This document shows positions 22,552 to 34,163 of a DNA stretch of 64,000 bases, one piece after another. Numbering within the stretch: position 1 is the first letter of the stretch; every line of letters begins with the position of its first letter. The notes under the pieces were generated by a model. That model searched no databases and was not told where the DNA came from. It saw only the letters and a list, made by a program, of their open reading frames with translations. The stretch is from NCBI GenBank assembly GCA_021399445.1, contig JAJTUQ010000007.1:124001-188000 (forward strand). Reading direction: 5' to 3'. Source of the DNA: Xylogone sp. PMI_703. Its lineage: Eukaryota > Ascomycota > Leotiomycetes. A program made the translations under genes and the position numbers.

Positions 22552-23833
22552 ATGCAGTTACGCCACCTTTTGCCTGGAGTCGCATTATAAAAGGCACAAT
22601 CGAAAAAGAACAATCTTAGGTTACACAATTGTATTGAGATGGCAGAATTTTTATGTCCATGGATGTAAAGCAAAGGCTCCGAACGCGGCATCTAACAGAC
22701 CATGCGTATTAACGGCGAATGGCGACAGAGAGCGAGGCGCCAGTAAGATGTCATACTACGCGTGACATTATACCTAGTGAGAACTAACCAGTAATGCGTC
22801 TCAACTCAACGGTAATATTGCTAGGTAGCGTCTATATACATCTCAAGGCTTTATAGCGTTTAGCATGCGACATCACAAAACCACCCGGGAGGCTCGAAGG
22901 CCAAAGGGTATACGATTAGTGATGAGTTCAAGGAGTTGGAGCGCTATCCGTTTGGTAAAGCCTACCATAATATGGCGGGACAATAGTTGAAATGTGCAGG
23001 TAAGATTGATCAAATGCTAGAACGGTGTCTATTAGGTTAAAGGCCGAGGGTTTGTGGAACTTGGCTCTTAGGCCCTCGGTCATCATCCTTACTTTTGAGA
23101 ATTACCCACCTTGACACAGTTAATACCTCTGTTGAATCTCACTATAGATTATACTGGGTGGGCACGTTCCAAGCTAACTCAACAACCCGTCTAGATAATC
23201 CTATAATTTTGGACTTCAGTGCGGCGCAGATCAAACTACAGGGCACTTCAATTTGCATTTCAATAGTTTTCGATTTCCATGTCGTACTAGCGTATATGTT
23301 CCAGATAGCTCTTACTGATAGCATGCCTTTTTTATCTTCAAATATGCCTGTCAGCTAGGATATTCGCTAGCTTTAAAATTATCACTTTTGTGGCTAATAT
23401 GGGAGGACCCCGCGCGAAGGCTTGGGGAAACAAGTTACTAACCGTTCTATTACCCAATAAGAGAGCATGCATCACATTGAACTGGACTAGTATCAAATAA
23501 GATCTCGGTTCCTGTATGTAACAGGATCATTACTATCAATGCCAGGAGTAGCATGCCGCTATCGCTACCCCTGTCTCCGCTTTGCTATAACTCCGGATTT
23601 TACTATGAAATAGAATAGAGAGGTACTAGAGCTAGAAGAGCTTACATAAAAGATTGACAACGTCCACTCTCCCGTAATTGAACAGTTACTAATTTCCGAC
23701 CTTAAGTCAATCCTTCCGGTTTCTTCTTATTGAATAACCAGGTTTATATCGGCTGCTCCTTTCCTCCTTCTTCCATGGTTCACTACCAGTTGGCGAATTC
23801 TTTTGTATCTTTCCTCGACATTAAAGTTTCAAC
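22552..23833. other. Intergenic, no gene seen
   Basis: About 1.3 kb. Short chance frames only. Some stretches (for example around 23400-23640) look like scattered transposon debris, but no ends or domains could be defined. The last ~100 bp are CT-rich and probably the permease leader. Confidence 0.4.
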
Positions 23834-25912
23834 ATGCCAGAAGATATAGCAGTGGAACTGACTGGTCCGGAGAAGAATGTCAAATTGAAGGGAATCTCTG
23901 TTGGTCTCACAAGCAGCGATATTGCCGTAGGAGGCAATATACCGCTGCACCGTCAGGCGTGGCACGTCCGCCTCATTGAGGGCTTCAAACGTGATCCCAA
24001 TGCGTCCATCACTCGGCAGAACACCACCGTAACTCGCGGTCATTATAACCACCAGGCTGCCGCTACAAACACTACAAACTCTGGCCTCGCGCGAAAGCTT
24101 GAGTCACGCCACATGCAGATGATTGCTATTGGTGGCTCTATAGGTAAGTTGGCAGCTTCCAAGCCTATTCTCCAATTCACAAGGCAAGAAGCAAGACAGC
24201 AACACAAGGAGTCAGGAAATCAAGAAAATGATACTCTTAATGAAACAAATCTGTTGGCCAAGAATGAGCTGCTAATGGTGATCCTATTAGGAACGGGTCT
24301 CTTTGTCACCTCCGGGGCCGCCCTCTCCACTGGCGGTCCCGCCTCGCTGGTGATTGCCTTCTGTATGATCGGTATACTCATGTTCTGCACAATCCAGTCT
24401 CTTGGTGAGCTAGCCGTACTCTTTCCAGTAGCTGGTTCCTTCTCCGCCTATTCCACCCGTTTCATCGATCCTGCGTGGGGTTTTGCCATGGGGTGGAAGT
24501 AAGTTTTTTTCCATAAGTGCAATCCACCAGCCGTGAATGAGACTCCCACCACTAATCTTCCCAATAGCTATGCGCTACAATGGCTGATTGTCTTGCCGCT
24601 CGAGCTTGTTGCCGCCTCCATCACTCTACAGTTCTGGCCCGGCGTGTCAGGAACTAATGCTGCGGCGTTCGTCACCATCTTCTTGGCCGTCATTGTCTGC
24701 ATTAACTTCTTTGGTGTCCGTGGTTACGGGGAAGCCGAATTTGTCTTTGCCATCGTCAAAGTGGTTGCAATCCTTGGGTTCATTATCCTTGGTATAATTT
24801 TGAACTGCGGCGGCGGACCTGGGGGCTACATCGGAGCGCGATACTGGTACCCTGACCGAGTCGAATCGCAGTATGCAGGCTATCATACCACTCCCCTACA
24901 GGAACCAGGAAGTATTGTCTCGGGAGCGTTCAACTCAGGTTTCAAGGGACTTTGCAGTGTGTTGGTTACAGCCGCTTTCTCGTTTGGAGGAACTGAACTT
25001 ATTGGCCTGGCTGCCGCTGAAGCTGACGATCCTCGCAAAACACTTCCCACCGCCATAAAGCAGGTGTTCTGGCGAATCTGCCTCTTTTACATCGTCTCGT
25101 TGACTGTTGTCACTCTGCTGGTTCCACACGGTGATGCTCGCCTTCTTGGCTCTAGCTCGGAAGATGCCAATGCTTCGCCCTTTGTGATTGCCATTAATAA
25201 TGCTGGCATCAAAGTCTTGCCCTCTATCATGAACGCTGTGATCTTGATTTCAGTCCTCTCCGTTGGCAACTCCTCCATATACGGCTCTTCACGTACACTC
25301 GCCGCACTTGCTGAGCAAGGTCAAGCCCCGCATATTTTTGCCTACGTTGACAGAGAAGGTCGGCCCTTGGTTGCCATTATTTTTGCTTCTGTTCTGGGTC
25401 TCCTCTGTTATGTCTGCGGTGGTGGACAATCCACTGCTGCCACAGCTTTGGACTGGCTGTACTCACTTTCTGGCCTGTCGTCTATTTTTACCTGGGGCTC
25501 TATCTGCCTGGCTCACATTCGCTTCCGGTCCGCTTGGAAGCACCAGGGATACAGTCTTGACGAACTGCCGTTCCGCTCGCAGGCTGGTCTTCCAGGCTCG
25601 TGGATCGGTTTCATCCTCAACCTCGTTATCCTGATGGCTCAGTTCTGGACAGCTGCTTTCCCGATCGGATATAGCGGGCAGTCTCCAGATTCGCGAGCTC
25701 GAACCTTCTTTGTGAATTGCCTTGCAGTGTCTGTCGTCATCGCTTGTTACATCCCGTACAAGATCTACTTTAGTACGCCAATTATGCATAGCAAGAATAT
25801 TGACTTGAGTACTGGCCGCAGAGAAGTTGACACCCTTGCATTAGCCGAGATGAATCGGGCTGAAAGGGCTCAGTGGCCCGTCGTCAAAAAGGTTTACAAG
25901 ATCTTCTGCTGA
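23834..25912 (+). CDS. Amino acid permease (GABA/choline-type APC family)
   Basis: Twelve-helix plasma-membrane transporter of the APC superfamily. Exons 23834-24143, 24291-24498 and 24568-25912 (introns of 147 and 69 bp) give 620 residues. The N-terminal tail of about 90 residues is polar. TM1 carries the family box MIAIGGSIGTGLFVTSG, with the first intron inside it; [34 protein letters not shown] spans TM3, with the second intron at its end. AAFSFGGTELIGLAAAEADDPRKTLP is the TM6 box, and SLSGLSSIFTW follows later. This is the yeast-type amino acid transporter layout of about 550-600 residues. The frame is intact. Placement beside the aminotransferase cluster suggests amino acid supply, but a general permease is equally possible. 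Confidence 0.9.
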
Positions 25913-26348
25913 GTCACAGAGCCGGGCCAGCCCTCACTTGGATACAATATGTAATTAAGCATGAATCTGTACTAGAGGGATCTATTGTTGAACTGGTAGT
26001 AGTAATTGCCAAGAAAAAGCTTTATCAATCCCAGATGGTATCATCAGAATAGCTCAGCAGGAGAGCCCGGGCGCTCAGAATCAAATCTTTGGCGTAAGCA
26101 GTCTAGGGACAATTACGTTGAGTATCCGTTGCTCCATATCTTCGCTGTTATATTCGAAGATCCACCGTCTGTTTACTTATTATCAATCTATCATGAAAGG
26201 CTTGAGCTAAAGGCACTCATGACTTAGCTAAAGGTTTGGTGTTTTTCGCATATTTAAAGTCTTATTTGATTTGCTGAAATAATTATCACGCGACCACGAC
26301 CAGCACTACTTGTTCGGCATAAAACACGTACTAAATGCTCAACCCCCT
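25913..26348. other. Intergenic, no gene seen
   Basis: 3' flank of the permease. A 73-residue frame at 26006-26227 has no motif and is not called. Confidence 0.35.
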
Positions 26349-26596
26349 TTATCGAGGCCCTATTCCGACACCGGGTGATGTTGTAGTGAAAACGTTGATA
26401 ATGGGGAAAAGAAGGCCGTAAATGGTGTTCCAAAATACAGATCGCTGACAAAAATGGACAAGTCTTGACAGAGGCTGAAGCGATATGGGTCCCTCTAGAG
26501 CAAATTGTGATAAATGAGCTCTGCTTGAGCGATATCAGCTAGATGGAAGCGACGTTTTGTAACATGGCTACAAAATACTTTTCTAGATGTGGAGAT
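26349..26596 (+). repeat. Dispersed direct repeat, copy 2
   Basis: Second copy of the repeat at 6234-6484, same orientation, about 20 kb away. It lies only about 35 bp beyond the stop codon of the leftward MFS gene. This copy is more GC-rich than copy 1, and most differences are C/T or A/G, so copy 1 looks the more decayed. Confidence 0.75.
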
Positions 26597-26631
26597 TTGT
26601 TCTATATACAATATAAATATTACAACAGTCA

Positions 26632-28163
26632 TTAGGCTTTCCAAATCTTTTTTCGATCTACATCTTCCCCGTGCAATGTCTCAATCGCAACACCTGCCCG
26701 TAACCAGGCAAGAGTCAAGGAAGCGCAACCTAACAATACCCCAACAAAGATGCTCGTAGAGAAATAAGCCCTACTAGTGCTGAGACTTGCAGCTCCGTAA
26801 TCCTTGATTAATACACCAGCAACCGGGGTCCCGATCAGGGCGGCCAAGCCTCTTGATAAATAAATGAAGCCGTTAACACTAGCGAAGTGTTGGGTACCAA
26901 AGAGTTCCACTAAGGTCGCGGGAAACAAACTGATGTAAGCTCCAGCTGTAATACCATATAAAATCACGAAAGCAATGAAGAGCGCCTGACTCTCGCTAAC
27001 AGATCCTGAGGTGGTTGAAGGAAGCCATACACCAAGAGTGACGAAGGTGCTTAGAATGGTTATGCCGAAAAGGATATTCAGACGGCCCACACGATCTGCA
27101 AGCCAACCCAAGATCACCTTTGATATTGATGATGCTGCATTAGACAAAGCTATCAGATTTGCACCCGTTGCAGCGGAGTATCCCAAGGTGCGGGCATTTG
27201 CCGACATAAAGTAAAGGGGGGCATAATAACCAGCTCCTTGGAGTGCCCCCGTAAGTGATTGAGCCACAAATTTATATGATCGTGCTACTCGCCAGTCGAT
27301 CAAGGGAGGCATTAGTCTAGATCGAGCTGATCTTAGAGCTGCACGGTTTGCCTGCTCAATGCTAGGCTCCCACTGCAGACACAGAGCAGAACAAGCAAGC
27401 AGTGGAAATGAAATGGCCCCGGTCACACGAAGACCATTCCGAAACCCCAGAGCTGCATTGAGATATCGGATGAAGGGTGCCCAAGCGATGCCGCCAATGC
27501 CTGTTCCTGATGACAAAATTCCCATTGCTAGCCCTCTGTTTTTGGTGAACCAAGCCGGGCAAACAGTAACAGCCGGAATGTAAGTCAAGCACGTGCCAAT
27601 ACCCAGAAGAATTCCTTGAGTGACAGTGAAATGCCATAGTTTCTGGCCAAAGGAGGCCAGTATGTTGGAGAGAGCAAATATAAAAGCCCCAACCAAGGTG
27701 ATCGTCATTGGGGAATAGCTCTTGCACCACGCTGACGCGAATGGAGCTCCAAGGGACATGAATGACACACCAAGAGTGCCGATCAATGTGATCTGGGCAG
27801 GCGAGGTATTGGTGAATGGATTTGGAGTGGAAGAAGTGGACAGGGCCTCGTAGTATTCTTGGTAGACACCGAACGCAAAATTAAGGCCGCAGCTGGTAAA
27901 CATGCAGGTGAAACATGCAAGTAACAAGATGCATTTTTTCCTATAATACTTCTAGGTCAGGCTGTGCGTCCATTGCATTCAATTTGATATTGTACAAGAA
28001 TCAATGGCATAGCATACAGGTTACTCTTGGCAGCCTGATTCTGAACAGGCGGGAACATATCCTCTAAAATGTGCGATGATGCATCTGGCGTAAATGCTTG
28101 GAGCTCTATGGGCGCCTCAGCCTCCAGTGTCGTAGTGGTCGTCGATGTCGCCATATTAACCAT
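26632..28163 (-). CDS. MFS transporter, monocarboxylate-transporter-like (3)
   Basis: Exons 28163-28018 and 27940-26632 with a 77-bp intron give 484 residues. The first exon encodes a polar tail; the second opens directly into TM1 (KKCILLLACFTCMFTS), followed by LNFAFGVYQEYY. Also present: CPAWFTKNRGLAMGILSSGTG (TM4-5 loop), ILGWLADRVGRLN (motif-A-like loop), LVELFGTQHFASVNG and the second-half helices. MATST at 28154 is an alternative start. The frame is intact and the length is usual for the family. It is more distant from the two tandem transporters at 9.4 and 11.4 kb than they are from each other. Substrate unknown. Confidence 0.88.
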
Positions 28164-29236
28164 GCATTGGAATAAAATAATGTACTCGCTCTGAATCTTA
28201 AGGGCGAAAAAAAGATAAAAATGGCTCGGTCAAATATAAAGCTCGTGGCCATGAGGTTCACCGTTAATTTTCGCCTAGGTTGCCGATTTGCCGAAACTTG
28301 CTAGGTATCATGTATGGAGTGGGATGCTATCTCCGATTTTGGTCAGAACCACCCCTCGGTATAATATCCTAATGGGAAAACAACATGGATAAAACTTGGG
28401 TTGAGCTAAATACACTTCCGCTTCAGTTAAATACACTTACCAAGACCCGATGCTGGAGCGGCCAGAAATGAGTCGCACATATTCGGACCTGATTGACCCC
28501 CTCCTGGGGTGAAAAATGTGTGCCAACTGTATTAGGAGATTTCTCGGTCCTACTTTAACTTTCAAGCCACACTTTCGCTGGATTAATATGGAAGCGTAAC
28601 AATTCTGCGTAAAAGCAGTGATTTTTTGGTTTGTTACTTAGCGAGGGTGTGTAATCATTCTTGCAAACCCCCTTCCGTAGAGCACTGTGAAACAGAGTTT
28701 TTGCATATCCATAATCACCTATACTGGCGGCTTTAATACTGCAGCTCACCCACTAAGCAAGAACTATCTTGATAACTTGCAATCTTCTAATCAACATGGT
28801 GCGCTAGGCAATACGAGGGCTACCTATTACTAGCTTGGGACAATATGCGCAGAGTATAACGATCAAATTTTCATACTAGGAGGAAGACGTCCCGGAAGGT
28901 GCCAATCTTTTCCTTATATCTCTGTTGAGGCTTGCTGAGTGAGCACTCAAGAGGATGGTTTTCTTAGTTTCGAATCTCGGCTACGAGAAGAACATAGTCC
29001 ATATTTATTAGACTCAAAGTCTGCCTTGTCCTTTGTATTTTACGGATCCCTCATCATCGCCTGCTGGATGTAAATTGGGGCTTAGCTGATCTTGTAGCGG
29101 TTGCCTTGGCTGTCGAAAAGTGTGGCTTCCCAATTGTCAAAAACAGGGGACCGTATGAACGTGCTTCTGGTGGGACGCCAAATGCAGTGGAATGGTACAT
29201 CCGTATAACTATCACTAACCTGGAGTGAGATCATAG
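28164..29236. other. Intergenic, no gene seen
   Basis: Over 1 kb between divergently transcribed genes. No motif-bearing frame; the 28555-28749 minus-strand frame is not convincing. Confidence 0.4.
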
Positions 29237-29244
29237 TATATAAG
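29237..29244 (+). promoter_or_regulatory. TATA box of the hydrolase gene
   Basis: TATATAAG lies 71 bp before the ATG at 29315 and is followed by a pyrimidine-rich leader (CTCATCTCTCC, CTCTTCTATCCACA), the usual core-promoter form of well-expressed filamentous fungal genes. Confidence 0.6.
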
Positions 29245-29314
29245 GCCCTCTCATCTCTCCAATAGACAGCTTACTCTTCCACTATACTATTACAAGACCT
29301 CTCTTCTATCCACA

Positions 29315-30924
29315 ATGAACGCTTTGCTCTTCCTTCTCGTCACTGCCTTTCTGGCACAGGCTAATCCAGAAGACACAAAGTCGGCCGCGTCATGCCAGTC
29401 TTACAATATTCCTGTGCATATCACATCCTCAAATCAGATATTCTCTCTGCCGCATTTCAAATCTGATCTAGATGTCATCAGCCTCGTCACCGATTTCTCA
29501 TCGCGAACGTCAAACGCTACGTTCTTCCCATTCGAGCCAGCTCCGCAGAATAATTCGGCGTCCTACCAGATCAGCGCAAGATTCTGCACGCCTACTAATA
29601 CGTCTGCTCGCCATCGTCATACGGTCATAATTGCGACCCATGGATTGGGATTTGATAAGTCGTGAGTTAAATAATTAACACTCTATTTCTTACTTCAGAT
29701 TGCACGTTATTTTAACGAATAAAATGTTGGATTTACAGCTACTGGGATCCAAATAGTCTTGATCCAACAAGATACAGCATGGTTCATGCAGCTATCCAAG
29801 CTGGTTATTCCATCCTCTACTATGATCGTCTTGGCACCGGGGCGTCATCAACGTAAGCTTCTAGTTTTCTTTTTTCCTTTAGGATTTCAAAACCCCCCAC
29901 TAATTCATTCTCTTCTCGTCTGTATGCAGCATTTCAGGTTATGCTGCCCAGGCATCAAACCAAATTGCAATCCTGCAGCAACTAGCCCATCTGGTTCGGC
30001 AAGGATCATATACCAGCAGTCTTGGGCTCCCCAGTGCAATTGTACTCTTGGGACATAGTTTCGGCAGTGCGTTAACCGCTGGTGTGGCGGCTGTCCAGCC
30101 AGATATTGCCGAGGGCCTGATTCTCACGGGTGGGTGGCTAGGTTTTCTTAGAGACGTAAATGTTGATTTGATGAATTGTAGGTTTTGGATATAACGACAA
30201 TCCGGTTGGGTTCATGGAGGCCGGGGCACCGAGAATCGCAGATCTGCAGAGAAAACAGTGGAAGCATTTGGATACGGTAAGCTCGCCCTAGTCCTGAAAA
30301 CATCAGCAATGCCCGTATAGGCCTAACATTTGGGATTAACAGGGATATCTCAACCCCGTCGATATCAGCGGTAGTGTCAGTTTGTAAGTTACGGCTACAT
30401 CTATCCGTCTACTCCCCCTTCGTGCAATCTGACATCAGTTGCAATAACATACAGATTCTACACACCTGCCTTCTACGACCTCGCCGTCGTTGAATACGCA
30501 TTTGCAACCTCACAGCCATGGGCCATTTCGGAATTTCTCACTCAGGGGATGGTGGACTTGATGCCGAACCAATTCACCGGCAGCGTTATGGTACGTATTT
30601 CGACTCTATGTGTATTTCCATACTAAATAGATATCTAACACTGGGTCTCGACTGACAGCTCATTAATGGTGCTTCTGATTTCATCTTTTGTTTTTCAAAG
30701 TAAGTAATCAAACTTTCATGTTTGCCTTAACCTGCTTTCAATCTGACGGCGCTATTAGCTGTACCGATTACAATAATGGGCCATCAACAGCAAGTGCCTT
30801 CGCCAATGCAAAGAATCTGGACATCGTGAGCTACCCTGGTGCAGCTCACGTGTTAAACTTTGCTCTAAATGCCACAGGTGCTTTTGATATAATCCTTGGG
30901 TTTATGGAGAAGAGTGGACTATAG
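29315..30924 (+). CDS. Secreted alpha/beta hydrolase
   Basis: The N-terminus (NALLFLLVTAFLAQANPED) is a clear cleavable signal peptide. The fold follows: HTVIIATHGLGFDKSYWDP (strand 3 and oxyanion loop), YSILYYDRLGTGAS, then the nucleophile elbow LLGHSFGSA (Ser about 205), and near the C-terminus YPGAAHVLNF, where His would complete the triad, with Asp in the GASDFIF region. About seven exons are required, all with plausible short introns: 5' borders near 29660, 29850, 30130, 30277, 30383, 30591 and 30702, the next exon of each starting in frame. Several N-x-S/T sites (NATF, NNSA, NTSA) fit secretion. Length is about 370-380 residues. Substrate cannot be inferred; esterase, lipase-like or peptidase activity are all possible. 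Confidence 0.82.
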
Positions 30925-32149
30925 GAGAGGATAGAAACCCCAGCATACCTGTCAGAACCAGTGGATACGCGCTATACGCAAAAGCGTAAGCCTTTGCGAG
31001 AATAACCTCAAATAACACACCATACTGACCGTAGAATCGGTTATATATTACCATACCACTTTACCAGGCCCATTCAATATGGGCAAATCCCGATATTCAA
31101 TATTCACTTCTATTCGTACCCTACTATGCATTTTCCCACTATAAATATAGCTGTAGACACCTTGTAGGATAGATAATTCAATTCATCTTCACGTTCCATA
31201 GTTGAGTTCCTGTAACGATACAGTATATCGGAACCCCCCAGGTTCCGACAATACCGTAACTGTTGTACGGTTTTGTCTCTCTAAGATCTACAATTGTTCA
31301 TTCCACTATAATATAGTATAACAGTCTTCACTAGCGACATCAATTAAGAAAATTTGCTTCTTAGAAGGTTACTTGCATTGATATGATGTTTCCACCATTT
31401 TTCTAAAGGGTCCATGCAGCATAAATAAGTGGATACTCACCTGGTTCTGTTGTATGTGTCACCAGGACCAGTTGAGTAACGGCCGAGGCCTCCGGCGATG
31501 GGATATGTCAGTGAGCAATTAAGTCAGACTTCTTACGCTTGCTAACATCTTGATAAGCAAGGTGATTTATTATAAAAGCGGGCGTGTTCCCGGGAGGATA
31601 TGAGTGCGGGAGTTTAATAATTTGAGAGTTTTTGCTGGTTTGAACTGCATCTAAAGTTTAAACTGAAATAAACGGAGTATTCGCTTGCCCAGCCGGGCTT
31701 TCTTGAGTTCCAAAACAGAGATCTCTGCCGGAGTAGTGATGGGTTTGCAATGATAAGTCAATGGTGGTTTTACTTTGTCATTGTCCTCTTCCGCATCACG
31801 TCCATCCGTTATTACGATAATATCGGGATATTTTCAAATGTTGATTCGCTAGGCTTCAGCTAGAGCGCAGCTTTTCAAATATCTTCGGTATCTTTAAGAA
31901 AGGCATTTGAGCCCACTAACTATTAATCAGGAGCTCCCAAATCGACATTTGTTGAGCTTTTTGCAAAATTATAGGTTTAAGCATTGTGAAAGGGCAATTT
32001 TCGGGCGCGCATTCACTATCCATGACTGGCTTAAAGTAGGGAGTGGTGAATCTGATTGTACTTATAGAATAAATGGTAACTATTTACTCACTAGTTGTAG
32101 TTCGAATTGGATTGATCATAGCAATAACCATAGCAACTATCATTGCTGT
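30925..32149. other. Intergenic, no gene seen
   Basis: 3' flanks of two convergent genes. AT-rich, with runs such as AATATAGTATAACAG; no coding or repeat structure recognised. Confidence 0.4.
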
Positions 32150-33165
32150 CTAACATCTTTCGGCGATCCTAGGAGCCCGGCATCCCGGACAATCACACCA
32201 AAACCCGTAGTGCCTATATAAGTTGTAGTTCCTCTCTAAGTTATTGTGGTAGAGGTAGTAGGCGATGGTAAGCTCTTCGCCCTTCTTGATATGCAGACGA
32301 GCCGTTGTAACGAGACAGTCTTCGGGTTCGTGATAAGAGTACGAGCAGGATTGGAATCCAGGACAGGCGTGGTTAAATCGAGAAGACTTGATAAAGATGC
32401 CAGACTGGTAACCCTTTGTCGCAAAGCTGGTTTTGGCACCAGGTCAACGCCCAGATCACCTAATAAAATACAGAAAATGGAATTGGATCTGCTTTAAGTC
32501 AAGTTACTTACCTATTAGTTAAGAACGTAGCAATCTCGGGGTCTGCACTGAGTCCCCTGTTGCAAGAGAGAGTGGCAAACTCTTCCCGCTGCTCTTGAGA
32601 TAGCCTTTCATACTCGTGGTGAAAGCTTATTTCGTGGGCCTTGAAGAGAGGCTTCTCAGAGAAGATGACGGTGCCGACATCAATATCATCTAATGCAAAA
32701 GCTCCATATCCTCCTTTGGGCGATCCTCGGACCTCAAAAAACTCAGTAACAAAAAGTGGCCTTTCGGAAACAGAACCGGCAGATACAGTTGGAGAGGACG
32801 AGGGTATAGAAGGGGAATCAGAAGGAAACGTGGTTGTAGGTGGTGAGACAGCGACTTGTTGACGAAATTCGAGGTGAGCAGAGATGACAGGAGGTAGTTC
32901 TGGTGTTGCTGAATTCGCCGAAACATCACGTTGAATGGGGGATGTGCTTAGGCTTGTCGGGGGCTTTGGAATTTCATCTTGTAATGATTCAACTGACCGA
33001 ATGGCCTTGCTACTAGATTTCTACATGCAGTTAGAAATATATGCCCACTATTATATCACTAATCCAAATACACACCGCATCCCAGGTCCAGTTCCAAACT
33101 TCTGTATACTCTGAGAATGCCTTTTGAATTAGATCGTTGCAGTTGAAAGCCTCGGGTTTTGTCAT
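32150..33165 (-). CDS. SET-domain protein
   Basis: Three exons, 33165-33076, 33020-32512 and 32426-32150, sum to 876 nt (291 residues) in phase. After a Ser/Pro/Thr-rich linker of about 90 residues the SET fold begins: EVRGSPKGGYGAFALDDIDV (SET-N), GTVIFSEKPLF, then TNSFA across the second intron, SSRFNHAC (about 214-221, the RFxNHxC motif), GEELTIAYY near the C-terminus and a CDCPGC post-SET-like cysteine cluster before the stop. This is the pattern of SMYD-like or orphan fungal SET proteins that methylate lysines in histones or other proteins. The substrate cannot be told. Short N-terminus and no other chromatin domain. The frame is intact. Confidence 0.82.
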
Positions 33166-33723
33166 TTTGAAAAATGGATACATTTATCAATCTGGTTTCT
33201 GGTTTTGTGTTTGGATGCTTTAGAGCTGCTGTGATATCATTACTTGGTAGTGTGATATGTCTATTATAACCCGAAAATGTGTAGGAAAGAGCGAGAGGTC
33301 AGCATCTGTTGAGGTGGGTTACCGCCTTAATAGTTAACGGATCTCGTGATACGTTTTTGATCGCTTGGGCTTTGTAGCTGGACAAGTCTGATATTTCTCG
33401 AATCTGTATTGTAGTGGCAGCCAAAAATATATGAGTATTCGGATAAAGAATACGAAGAGAGCTCTATCTTCGATGATGGAGAAACAACCTGTCCTCAGAT
33501 CCCTCAATACAATCCTGCTCGGTAAAGGTCTTCCGAAGAACCACCCACCAGGCAACACAGGCCAACGCTATTCGAAGTTGCATTCTTGGCGTCCGGAGAT
33601 ATTCTAACAAGCCAAATAATGAGGACAAGCATGCAGCCTCGGACGCGTGTACACCCCATTGGAGCTGATTGCTAATATCTTATGGGGCCTAGAAGAGCGT
33701 AGTTGCGCTATGAATAACTGGCT
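33166..33723. other. Intergenic, possibly 5' exons of neighbour
   Basis: Promoter side of the SET gene. On the plus strand about 33540-33720 there are short coding-like stretches (for example a RVHPIGAD segment) that may be decayed 5' exons of the frame that follows. Confidence 0.25.
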
Positions 33724-34163
33724 TTGAATAAGCATCTTGCGCACCTGAATCGAGAGGGGTTAAAAGAATATGTGCGGATTCACCAACGGGATATGAAGAA
33801 AAAGGCGTCGCCGAATGATCATAAAGCAAATGAACGGAGAGCTACCAGAAAGGCACGCAAAACAGGGCCAGCTGTTAAGATGGAAGCTGGCCTTGAAAAA
33901 ATCACACGCAGAAGATTTAAGAATAAACCAAAGAAGTCCAACGAGATTTAGTACGCTCAGAAAACGGCTGTATCAATTTCCTCCCTGCCTGCGCTAGATG
34001 AGATAGATAGAGCTAGGTACTACAACGGAATCAAATACGAGAGACGGGGGAATGGACCATTTCGAGGCACGCGGGGCAAGCTTGCCAGTTCACCTGAAAT
34101 TATCAGCATAGATGGTGAAGATTACGTCGAGTATAGGACGCTAATGAAGCCACTGTTCTTTTG
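33724..34163 (+). pseudogene. Hypothetical lysine/arginine-rich gene remnant
   Basis: The frame at 33724-33951 is very basic (HQRDMKKKASPNDHKANERR). It is followed in the same frame, after an in-frame TAG, by ALDEIDRARYYNGIKYERRG, FRGTRGKLASSPEIISIDGE and DYVEYRTLMKPLFF, which look like real protein sequence. The stop and the lack of a clear start suggest a decayed gene, although an unrecognised intron at the ATTTAG could skip the stop. No family recognised. Confidence 0.35.

Noticed and set aside
32246..32497. Plus-strand ORFs at 32.2-32.9 kb
   Set aside because: They are antisense shadows of the SET-domain exons on the minus strand.
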